A stretch of 64,000 bases of DNA from Lysobacter sp. K5869. Its GTDB lineage: Bacteria > Pseudomonadota > Gammaproteobacteria > Xanthomonadales > Xanthomonadaceae. Every line of letters begins with the position of its first letter. Position 1 is the first letter of the stretch. Below the pieces are notes generated by a model. That model ran no database searches. It worked only from the letters and a program-made list of their open reading frames with translations, and was not told the DNA's origin. Where the stretch lies: contig NZ_CP072597.1 in NCBI RefSeq assembly GCF_018847975.1, forward strand, positions 3,759,001 to 3,823,000. Direction: 5' to 3'. The position numbers and the translations under genes were made by a program. This document shows positions 39,005 to 47,609 of this stretch, piece after piece.

Positions 39005-40633
39005 GTGGACAGACGCAATTTCCTCAGCATGTCGGGGCTGGGCATCGCCGGGCTCATGATTCCTTTCGGCAACGTCATCGCCGCCGAAGACCTGTTGGCG
39101 CCGCTGGACGTGGCGAAGAAGAAGGCGTGGGCCGACGCGGCCCTGACCGCGGCGCGCGCGGCCGGCGCCAGCTACTGCGACGTGCGCATCGGCCGTTACC
39201 TGCGCCAGTTCGTGATCACCCGCGAGGACAAGGTCCAGAACGTGGTGAATTCCGAATCCACCGGCATCGGCATCCGCGTGCTGGTCGACGGCGCCTGGGG
39301 CTTCGCCGCGACCAACCAGCTCGGCACCGACGGCGCGGCCAAGGCCGCGCAGCAGGCCGCGGCGATCGCCCGCGCCAACGCCCGGGTCATCACCGCCAAG
39401 GTGCAGTTGGCCAAGGCGCCCGGCGTGGGCGAGGTGAGCTGGAAGACGCCGATCCGCAAGAACTCGATGGAAGTGCCGCTGAAGGAGAAGGCCGAGCTGC
39501 TGCTGGGCGTGAACGCCGCCGCGCTCGGCGCCGGCGCCAGCTTCGTCAACTCGATGCTGTTCCTGGTCAACGAGCAGAAGTATTTCGCCTCCACCGACGG
39601 CAGCTACATCGACCAGGACGTGCACCGGATCTGGGCGCCGATGACGATCACCGCGATCGACAAGGCCAGCGGCAAGTTCCGCACCCGCCAGGGCCTGTCC
39701 TCGCCGCGCGGCATGGGCTACGAGTACCTCGACGGCGCCGCCTCGGGCAAGACCGTGCTGCCGTGCGGAGTGACCGTCTACGGCGATTCCTACGACATGC
39801 GCGAGGACGCGGTGGCCGCGGCCAAACAGGCGCGGCAGAAGCTCACCGCGACCTCGGTCAAGCCGGGCAAGTACGATCTGGTGCTCGATCCCTCGCACAC
39901 CTGGCTCACCATCCACGAATCCATCGGCCACCCGCTCGAGCTCGACCGCGTGCTCGGCTACGAGGCCAACTACGCCGGCACCAGCTTCGCCACGCTCGAC
40001 AAGCGCGAGAACGCGTTCAAGTACGGCAGCGACAAGGTCAACGTGTTCGCCGACAAGACCCAGGTCGGCAGCCTCGGCGCGGTGGGCTTCGACGACGAAG
40101 GCGTCAAGACCAAGCGCTGGGACCTGATCAAGAACGGCGTGCTGGTCGATTACCAGACCATCCGCGATCAGGCCCACATCCTCGGCAAGACCGAATCCGA
40201 CGGCTGCTGCTACGCCGACTCGTGGTCGAGCGTGCAGTTCCAGCGCATGGCCAACGTGTCGCTGGCGCCGGGCAAGGACAAGCTCAGCGTCGCCGATCTG
40301 GTCAAGGACGTGGAGAACGGCATCTACATCGTCGGCGACGGTTCGTTCTCGATCGACCAGCAGCGCTACAACGCCCAGTTCGGCGGGCAGGTGTTCTACG
40401 AAATCAAGAACGGCAAGGTCACCGGCATGCTCGAGGACGTGGCCTATCAGATCCGCACCCCGGAATTCTGGAACTCCTGCGCCGCGGTCTGCGACGACAA
40501 GGACTACCGCCTGGGCGGTTCGTTCTTCGACGGCAAGGGCCAGCCGGGGCAGGTCTCGGCGGTCTCGCACGGTTCCAGCACGGCGCGGTTCAACGGCGTC
40601 AACGTCATCAACACCGCCCGCAAGCTCGGCTGA
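39005..40633 (+). CDS. tldD: Tat-exported TldD-like metallopeptidase, copy 1
   Basis: Zinc metallopeptidase of 542 residues of the TldD/PmbA type, which as TldD/TldE pairs degrade unfolded peptides. The N-terminus MDRRNFLSMSGLGIAGLMIP is a twin-arginine signal, unlike the cytoplasmic E. coli TldD. The zinc motif is HESIGH (H304, E305, H309) within HESIGHPLELDRVLGYEANY. It starts at GTG 39005 behind a GGGCGGGA ribosome site. It is followed 18 bases later by a TldE gene and then by a second TldD, so a TldD/TldE complex is expected. Confidence 0.9.
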   Translation: MDRRNFLSMSGLGIAGLMIPFGNVIAAEDLLAPLDVAKKKAWADAALTAARAAGASYCDVRIGRYLRQFVITREDKVQNVVNSESTGIGIRVLVDGAWGFAATNQLGTDGAAKAAQQAAAIARANARVITAKVQLAKAPGVGEVSWKTPIRKNSMEVPLKEKAELLLGVNAAALGAGASFVNSMLFLVNEQKYFASTDGSYIDQDVHRIWAPMTITAIDKASGKFRTRQGLSSPRGMGYEYLDGAASGKTVLPCGVTVYGDSYDMREDAVAAAKQARQKLTATSVKPGKYDLVLDPSHTWLTIHESIGHPLELDRVLGYEANYAGTSFATLDKRENAFKYGSDKVNVFADKTQVGSLGAVGFDDEGVKTKRWDLIKNGVLVDYQTIRDQAHILGKTESDGCCYADSWSSVQFQRMANVSLAPGKDKLSVADLVKDVENGIYIVGDGSFSIDQQRYNAQFGGQVFYEIKNGKVTGMLEDVAYQIRTPEFWNSCAAVCDDKDYRLGGSFFDGKGQPGQVSAVSHGSSTARFNGVNVINTARKLG

Positions 40634-40651
40634 CCGGGGCAGGAGAACACT

Positions 40652-41986
40652 ATGAGCATCTTCACCGAAGCCCAGTCCAAGGCGATTTTGGACAAGGTCA
40701 TTGCGTTGTCGAAGGCCGAGGAGACCAGCGCGCGGCTGACCGGCTCGATCGACGGCAACATCCGGTTCGCCCTCAACAACATCTCCACCAGCGGCGTGGT
40801 CAGCGACGTCAGCCTCGCGGTGCAGGTCTCCTTCGGCAAGCGCGTGGGCGTGGCGACGATCAACGAGTTCGACGACGCCGCGCTCGAACGCGTGGTCCGC
40901 CGCGCCGAGGATCTGGCCCGGCTGGCCCCGGAAAACCCGGAGTTCATGCCGATCATCGACAAGCAGAGCTACAAGGCCAGCCCGACCTTCGCCGCGCCGA
41001 CCGCGGCGATCGATCCGGCGTTCCGGGCCAAGGTCGCCGCCGATTCGATCGCGCCGTGCCGCGACGCCAAGCTCACCGCCGCCGGCTTCCTCGAGGACGG
41101 CCAGAGCTTCGTCGCCTTCGCCAACAGCAAGGGCAACTTCGGCTACCAGACCGCGACCAACTTCAACTACACCTGCACCGTGCGCACCGACGACGGCCGC
41201 GGCTCGGGCTGGGTCGGGCGCGATCTGACCGACTCCTCGAGCTTCAAGACCGACGCCGACATCCGCATCGCCATGCGCAAGGCCACCGAATCGGCCGAAG
41301 CCAAGGCGCTGGAGCCGGGCAAGTACACGGTGATCCTGGAGCCGCACGCGGCCGCCGGGCTGATCTCGTTCATGATGAATTTCTTCGACGCGCGCCAGGC
41401 CGACGAAGGCCGCAGCTTCCTGTCCAAGAAGGGCGGCGGCAACAAGCTCGGCGAACAGGTCTACGACCCGCGCGTCAACTTCACCGCCGATCCCTGGGAC
41501 CCGCGCGCGCCGGTGATGCCGTGGGACGTGGAAGGCCTGCCGCGCGAGAAGATGCCGATCGTCGAGAACGGCAAGGTGGTGGCGCTGAACTATTCGCGTT
41601 ACTGGGCGCAGAAGCAGGGCAAGCGCGTCGTCGGCGCGCCGGGCAATCTGATCATGGCCGGCGGCGACAAGACCACGGCCGAACTGGTCAAGGGCACCCA
41701 GAAGGGCATCCTGGTCACCCGCACCTGGTACATCCGCATGGTCGATCCGCAGACCGTGCTGCTGACCGGCCTGACCCGCGACGGCACCTTCTACATCGAG
41801 AACGGGCAGATCAAGCACCCGATCAAGAATTTCCGCTTCAACGAATCGCCGGTGATCATGCTCAACAACATCGAGGAACTCGGCCGCCCGGTGCGCGTGG
41901 CCGGCGACGAATCGACCCTGGTGATGATGATCCCGCCGATGAAGCTGCGCGATTTCACCTTCACCTCGCTGTCCGACGCGGTCTGA
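40652..41986 (+). CDS. tldE: TldE/PmbA-like subunit without signal peptide
   Basis: Protein of 444 residues, the non-catalytic partner of TldD peptidases. It shares the two-domain fold but lacks a HExxxH motif; the equivalent region reads EPHAAAGLISFMMNFFDARQ. Its N-terminus (MSIFTEAQSKAILDKVIAL) has no export signal, while both TldD neighbours have Tat signals. Either it hitch-hikes through the Tat system bound to a folded TldD, or it acts in the cytoplasm. A strong AGGAG ribosome site lies 7 bases before ATG 40652. Confidence 0.88.
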   Translation: MSIFTEAQSKAILDKVIALSKAEETSARLTGSIDGNIRFALNNISTSGVVSDVSLAVQVSFGKRVGVATINEFDDAALERVVRRAEDLARLAPENPEFMPIIDKQSYKASPTFAAPTAAIDPAFRAKVAADSIAPCRDAKLTAAGFLEDGQSFVAFANSKGNFGYQTATNFNYTCTVRTDDGRGSGWVGRDLTDSSSFKTDADIRIAMRKATESAEAKALEPGKYTVILEPHAAAGLISFMMNFFDARQADEGRSFLSKKGGGNKLGEQVYDPRVNFTADPWDPRAPVMPWDVEGLPREKMPIVENGKVVALNYSRYWAQKQGKRVVGAPGNLIMAGGDKTTAELVKGTQKGILVTRTWYIRMVDPQTVLLTGLTRDGTFYIENGQIKHPIKNFRFNESPVIMLNNIEELGRPVRVAGDESTLVMMIPPMKLRDFTFTSLSDAV

Positions 41987-42071
41987 CCGCCGCGCGGCCG
42001 GCGCGTGCGCGCGCCGGCCGCTCCGCCGTACCGCAGATCCGCAGGCACTACCCGCAAGAGGCCGCACCGCC

Positions 42072-43697
42072 GTGCAACGACGCGATTTCCTCAGCTCCGC
42101 CGGCTTCGGCCTGGCCGCGCTCATGCTTCCCTTCGGCCGCAGCGTCGCCGCCGAGGCCTTGCTGGAACCGGCCGACGCCGCGCTGCGCAAGCGGCTGGCC
42201 GACACCGCGCTCGGCGCCGCCCGCGACGGCGGCGCGCAGTATTGCGACGTGCGCGTGGGCCGCTACCTGCGCCAGTCGGTGCTGACCCGCGAGGCGCAGG
42301 TGCGCAACATCGTCAACGCCGAATCGGTCGGCGTCGGCGTGCGCGTGCTGCGCGACGGCGCCTGGGGCTTCGCCGCGACCTCGCAGACGACGCCCGACGC
42401 GGTCGCTAAAGCGACGAAGCAGGCGCTGGCCATCGCCCAGGCCAACGCGCGCGTGCAGACGCGCAAGGTCGAGCTGGCGCCGGTGCAGGGCGTGGGCGAG
42501 ACGCGTTGGGCCACGCCGGTGCGCAAGAACGCGCTGGCGGTGCCGATCAAGGACAAGGTCGACCTGCTGATGTCGGTCAACGCCGCCGCGCTCAAGAACG
42601 GCGCCGACTTCATCCAGTCCAACCTGTTCGCGATCAACGAACAAAAATATTTCGCCTCCAGCGACGGCAGCTACATCGATCAGGACGTGCACCGCATCTG
42701 GCTGCCGCTGACCGCGACCGCGGTCGACAAGGCCAGCGGCAAGTTCCGCACCCGCGACGGGCTGTCGGCGCCGATGGGCATGGGCTACGAGTACCTCGAC
42801 GCCGATCCGGCCGGCAAATTCGCGCTGCCCGGCGGGCTCACCGGCTACGGCCGCAGCTACGATGTGATCGAGGACGCTGTCGCCGCCGCGCGCCACGCCC
42901 GCGCCAAGCTCAAGGCGCCGTCGGTGAAGCCGGGCAAGTACGACTTGGTGATCGACCCGTCGAACCTGTTCCTGACCATCCACGAGAACGTCGGCCATCC
43001 GCTCGAACTCGACCGCGTGCTCGGCTATGAGGCCAACTACGCGGGCACCAGCTTCGCGACGTTGGACAAGCGCGACAGCGGCTACAAATACGGCAGCGAG
43101 CGGGTCAACTTCGTCGCCGACAAGACCCGCGCCGGCAGCCTGGGCGCGGTCGGTTTCGACGACGAAGGCGTGAAGACGCGCGAGTGGGATCTGGTCCGCG
43201 ACGGCGTGCTGGTCGACTATCAGGCCACCCGCGACGAGGCGCACATCCTCGGGCACAAGGAATCGCACGGCTGCAGCTATGCCGATTCTTGGTCGAGCGT
43301 GCAGTTCCAGCGCATGCCCAACGTGTCGCTGCGGCCCGGCAAGGACAAGCTCAGCGTCGCGCAGATGATCGAGGGCGTGGAGCGCGGCCTCTATATCCAC
43401 GGCCGCGGCTCGTATTCGATCGACCAGCAGCGCTACAACGCGCAGTTCGGCGGGCAGTTGTTCTTCGAGATCAAGAACGGCAAAGTCGCCGGGCTGATCG
43501 AGGACGCGGCCTACCAGATCCGCACGCCGGAGTTCTGGGCCTCGTGCTCGGCGATCTGCGACGAGCGCGATTTCCGCCTCGGCGGTTCGTTCTTCGACGG
43601 CAAGGGCCAGCCGAGCCAGGTGTCGGCGGTTTCGCACGGCGCGGCCACCGCGCGCTTCGACGGGGTCAACGTCATCAACACCGCGCGGGCGCTGTAG
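42072..43697 (+). CDS. tldD: Tat-exported TldD-like metallopeptidase, copy 2
   Basis: Paralogue of the gene at 39005, 541 residues, with a twin-arginine signal (MQRRDFLSSAGFGLAALMLP) and the same zinc motif placed identically: HENVGH with H304, E305 and H309. The catalytic half is very similar to copy 1 (YEANYAGTSFATLDKR shared exactly), while the N-terminal half diverges more, suggesting duplication followed by specialisation for a different partner or peptide. It starts at GTG 42072 and lies 85 bases after TldE. Confidence 0.9.
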   Translation: MQRRDFLSSAGFGLAALMLPFGRSVAAEALLEPADAALRKRLADTALGAARDGGAQYCDVRVGRYLRQSVLTREAQVRNIVNAESVGVGVRVLRDGAWGFAATSQTTPDAVAKATKQALAIAQANARVQTRKVELAPVQGVGETRWATPVRKNALAVPIKDKVDLLMSVNAAALKNGADFIQSNLFAINEQKYFASSDGSYIDQDVHRIWLPLTATAVDKASGKFRTRDGLSAPMGMGYEYLDADPAGKFALPGGLTGYGRSYDVIEDAVAAARHARAKLKAPSVKPGKYDLVIDPSNLFLTIHENVGHPLELDRVLGYEANYAGTSFATLDKRDSGYKYGSERVNFVADKTRAGSLGAVGFDDEGVKTREWDLVRDGVLVDYQATRDEAHILGHKESHGCSYADSWSSVQFQRMPNVSLRPGKDKLSVAQMIEGVERGLYIHGRGSYSIDQQRYNAQFGGQLFFEIKNGKVAGLIEDAAYQIRTPEFWASCSAICDERDFRLGGSFFDGKGQPSQVSAVSHGAATARFDGVNVINTARAL

Positions 43698-43732
43698 CCG
43701 GTGCGCAGCGCGGCGATCCCGGCGGTTTCGCG

Positions 43733-44434
43733 GTGAACCGCGCGCAGTTCCTGCGTCTGATGCTCGGCGCCGCGGCCGGCGCCTGGGCGGCGCGGTCGCC
43801 GCTGGCGCGGGCGGCGGCCGATTACGATTTCTGGTTCACCCGGCTCAAGTACGACTCCGGCGACTGGGACGTGGATCAGCGCATGCCGGCGAACCTGATC
43901 ACGTCCTTGATCGACTACACCCACTTGCGCGTTGACCCGAAGGAGCACGTGCTGGCGCTGGCCGATCCGAAGATGCTGGCGGCGCCGTTCTGCTATCTGG
44001 CCGGGCACAAGCTGGTCGAGTTCAACCCCGACGAGCGGCGCAATTTCGAGCGTTACGTGCGCAACGGCGGCTTCGTCTTCGTGGACGACTGCAACCATGA
44101 CATCGACGGATTGTTCGCCAAGTCGTTCGAGGCGCAGATGGGCAAGATCTTCGGCGCCAAGGCGTTGAAGAAACTGCCGAAAAACCACCCGCTGTATCGC
44201 AGCTTCTTCGTCTTCGATGGCCCGCCGGCGACCGGTTTCGAACTCAACGGCTGGGGCGACGATCTGGTCCACGATTACCTCAAGGGCATCGAGATCGACG
44301 GGCGGCTCGGCGTGCTGTACAGCAATAAAGACTACGGTTGCGAGTGGGATTACGACTGGCGCAACAAGCGGTTCCTGGCCGAGGACAACACCAAGTTCGC
44401 GGTCAATATCGTGATGTATGCGTTGAATGCGTGA
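43733..44434 (+). CDS. DUF4159 domain exported protein
   Basis: Protein of 233 residues starting at GTG 43733. The N-terminus (FLRLMLGAAAGAWAARSPLA) is a signal peptide. The rest fits DUF4159: FWFTRLKYDSGDWDVDQ, the NGGFVFVDDCNHDIDG stretch and a glutamine-amidotransferase-like fold without an obvious catalytic Cys. DUF4159 proteins are often encoded next to MoxR/DUF58 genes, as here. It is the link between the TldD and MoxR parts of the cluster. Function is unknown. Confidence 0.75.
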   Translation: MNRAQFLRLMLGAAAGAWAARSPLARAAADYDFWFTRLKYDSGDWDVDQRMPANLITSLIDYTHLRVDPKEHVLALADPKMLAAPFCYLAGHKLVEFNPDERRNFERYVRNGGFVFVDDCNHDIDGLFAKSFEAQMGKIFGAKALKKLPKNHPLYRSFFVFDGPPATGFELNGWGDDLVHDYLKGIEIDGRLGVLYSNKDYGCEWDYDWRNKRFLAEDNTKFAVNIVMYALNA

Positions 44435-44437
44435 GGC

Positions 44438-44465
44438 GGGAATAGGGAATAGGGAATAGGGAATA
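44438..44465 (+). repeat. Heptad tandem repeat, site 4 (GGGAATA x4)
   Basis: Four exact copies of GGGAATA in tandem, between the DUF4159 stop and the MoxR start. Unlike the other four sites, no inverted arm is present. This is the clearest demonstration that the repeat unit is 7 bases. Confidence 0.9.
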
Positions 44466-44507
44466 GTCGGGCGGGATTGTTCGATAACGATGGTTTCGGG
44501 AGTGGCT

Positions 44508-45509
<1,002 letters not shown>

Positions 45510-45561
45510 GCGCGATGATGGGCGGCGGCGTTGACGGCGAGGCGGTGGGCGAGGGCGCGGC

Positions 45562-46455
45562 GTGCGCGACCTGATTCCCGCCGACGTGCGCGCGCGCCTG
45601 CGCAGCCTGACTCTGATGTCGCGTCGCGCGGTCGGCGCACACGGCATCGGTGCGCACCGCAGCCGCAGCCGCGGCGCCGGCCTGGAATTCGCCCAGTACC
45701 GCGCTTACGAGCCCGGCGACGAACTGCGCCAGATCGACTGGAAGCTCTATGCGCGCTCGGACCGCTTCTTCGTCCGCGAAGCCGAGCGCGAAAGCCCGCT
45801 GGCGGCGTGGCTGCTGCTCGACGCCACCGCCTCGATGGATCAGCGCGACGGCGCGCGCCCCGATTACTCGCGCCTGGACGCGGCCAAGGCCATCGCCGCC
45901 TGCGTGGCCGAACTGGCGCTGCGCCAGAACGACCGCTTCGGCCTGATCGCGCTGTGCGAGGACGGCTTGCGCCTGATCGCGCCGGGCAACGGACCGCGCC
46001 AGCGCGACCGTTTGCTGTTGGAACTGCACGGCCTGCAGGCGCGCGGCGCGTGGCCCGAAGCGCCGCTGCTGCGGCCGCTGTGGGAGCGCATCGGCGCCGG
46101 AGATCTGGTGCTGATGCTCGGCGACGGCCTCGACGAAGCCGCGTTGGCGGTGGCCGAGCGGCTGGCCGCCGCGCGCCGCGAAGTGTTGGGCGTGCGCATC
46201 CTCACCGCCGAGGAGCGCGATTTCCCGTTCCGCGGCGGCCATCGCTTCCGCGACCCGGAAAGCGGCGAGGAACTGCTCGGCGACGGCGACGCGCTGCGGC
46301 GCGAATTCATCGAACGCTTCGCCGCCGCGCGCCGCGCCGTCGACGCGCGTTTGGATTCGGCCGGCATCCGCCACGCCGAACACGTGCTCGACGAACCGGT
46401 CGATCTGCCGTTGCGGCGCTTGTTCGGCGGCCGCGACAGCGCGGTGGACGCATGA
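45562..46455 (+). CDS. DUF58 domain protein
   Basis: Protein of 297 residues. The N-terminal DUF58 core contains the hallmark YRAYEPGDELRQIDWKLYAR, followed by a vWA-like half with LLLDATASMDQRDG, where a metal-ion-dependent adhesion site begins. It starts at GTG 45562 and overlaps the next gene by ATGA. DUF58 proteins are the usual partners of MoxR ATPases and probably are their clients. Confidence 0.88.
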   Translation: MRDLIPADVRARLRSLTLMSRRAVGAHGIGAHRSRSRGAGLEFAQYRAYEPGDELRQIDWKLYARSDRFFVREAERESPLAAWLLLDATASMDQRDGARPDYSRLDAAKAIAACVAELALRQNDRFGLIALCEDGLRLIAPGNGPRQRDRLLLELHGLQARGAWPEAPLLRPLWERIGAGDLVLMLGDGLDEAALAVAERLAAARREVLGVRILTAEERDFPFRGGHRFRDPESGEELLGDGDALRREFIERFAAARRAVDARLDSAGIRHAEHVLDEPVDLPLRRLFGGRDSAVDA

Positions 46456-47609
46456 GCGCGGCGTTGTTGCTGCCCATCGCCCTGGCCGCGCTGGCGGCGT
46501 TGGCGCTGCCGCTGCTGATCCATCTGGCCCGGCGCAGCGAGCAGCGCCCGACCGTGTTCGCCGCGCTGCGCTGGCTGCGCGAGAAGCCGCGGCCGCGCAG
46601 CCGCCTGCGTTTCGACGAATGGCCGCTGTTGCTGCTGCGCCTTTTGTTGTTGGCGGCGCTGGCCTTGTTGTTGGCGCGGCCGGTGTTGTTCGGCGCGCAA
46701 TCGCGCACCGCGTGGCTGGCGGTGGCGCCGGGCGTGGATGCGGCCCAGGCCGGCGCGGGATTGGAGAACGCCGAACTCGAACGGCGCTGGTTGGCGCCGG
46801 GCTTTCCCGCGTTGAGCCAGCCGGCGCCGCCGGCGCCGGCCGATCTGGCGAGCGTAGTGCGCGAACTCGATGCGCGCTTGCCGCCCGGCGTCGCGCTGAC
46901 GCTGGCGGTGCCGGCGCGTTTCGACGGCGCCGACGGCGCGCGCCTGCGCTTGTCGCGGCCGGTGCAATGGCGCGCGATCGATGCCGCCGCGGCCGATGCG
47001 CCTGCGCCGCGCGAGGCTGCGCTCGCGCCGCCCGCGATCCGTTATGCGCCGGAGCTCGCGCCGTCGGCGGCGTATCTGCGCGCCGCCGTTGCCGCCTGGA
47101 ACCAACGCGAGACCGCGGTGGACGCCGCGCCGCTGACCCAAGCCTTCGATCCGAAGGCGCGTTCGCTGATCTGGCTCGCGCCCGGCCCGGTGCCGGCGAC
47201 GGTGCGCGACTGGGTCGCGCAGGGCGGCCGGGTGCTGTTGGACGCGCGCGCGGTCTGGCCCGAAGCGCAGTTCGACGCGCCGTTGTGGCGCGACGCCGAA
47301 GGCACGGTGCGCGTCGCCGGCGCGCGGGTCGAGCGCGGACAGGCGCTGCGTTTCGCCGGCCCCGTGCAGCCGCGCGCGTGGCCGGCGTTGCTGCAGCCGG
47401 GATTCGCCGCCGCGCTGCGCGATTTGTTCGCCGCACCGGCGCCGCCGCCGGCGCGGATCGCCGCGCGCGACTACGCGCCGGCGGGCGGTGGGCCGACGTT
47501 CGCCGCGCCGCCGCTGGATCTGCGGCCGTGGCTGGCGCTGCTGGTGGCGGCGTTGTTCTTGCTCGAACGTTGGTTCGCGACGCGTTCCAAGCGCGGAGTC
47601 GCGCCATGA
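46452..47609 (+). CDS. BatA-like membrane protein
   Basis: Protein of 385 residues with two N-terminal membrane segments (2-24 and about 55-77) enclosing the BatA motif LPLLIHLARRSEQRPTVFAALRWL, and a third near the C-terminus (WLALLVAALFLLERWF). The long central part is periplasmic, Ala/Arg-rich, and lacks a visible vWA metal site. Translation start ATG 46452 is coupled by ATGA to the DUF58 gene. It is part of the MoxR cluster. Confidence 0.75.
   Translation: MSAALLLPIALAALAALALPLLIHLARRSEQRPTVFAALRWLREKPRPRSRLRFDEWPLLLLRLLLLAALALLLARPVLFGAQSRTAWLAVAPGVDAAQAGAGLENAELERRWLAPGFPALSQPAPPAPADLASVVRELDARLPPGVALTLAVPARFDGADGARLRLSRPVQWRAIDAAAADAPAPREAALAPPAIRYAPELAPSAAYLRAAVAAWNQRETAVDAAPLTQAFDPKARSLIWLAPGPVPATVRDWVAQGGRVLLDARAVWPEAQFDAPLWRDAEGTVRVAGARVERGQALRFAGPVQPRAWPALLQPGFAAALRDLFAAPAPPPARIAARDYAPAGGGPTFAAPPLDLRPWLALLVAALFLLERWFATRSKRGVAP

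Noticed and set aside
38485..42285. A 1,266-residue open frame over the TldD/TldE genes
   Set aside because: It is a shadow in another frame of genes with clear motifs, has Arg/Gly/Gln-rich low-complexity sequence, and no domain was recognised.
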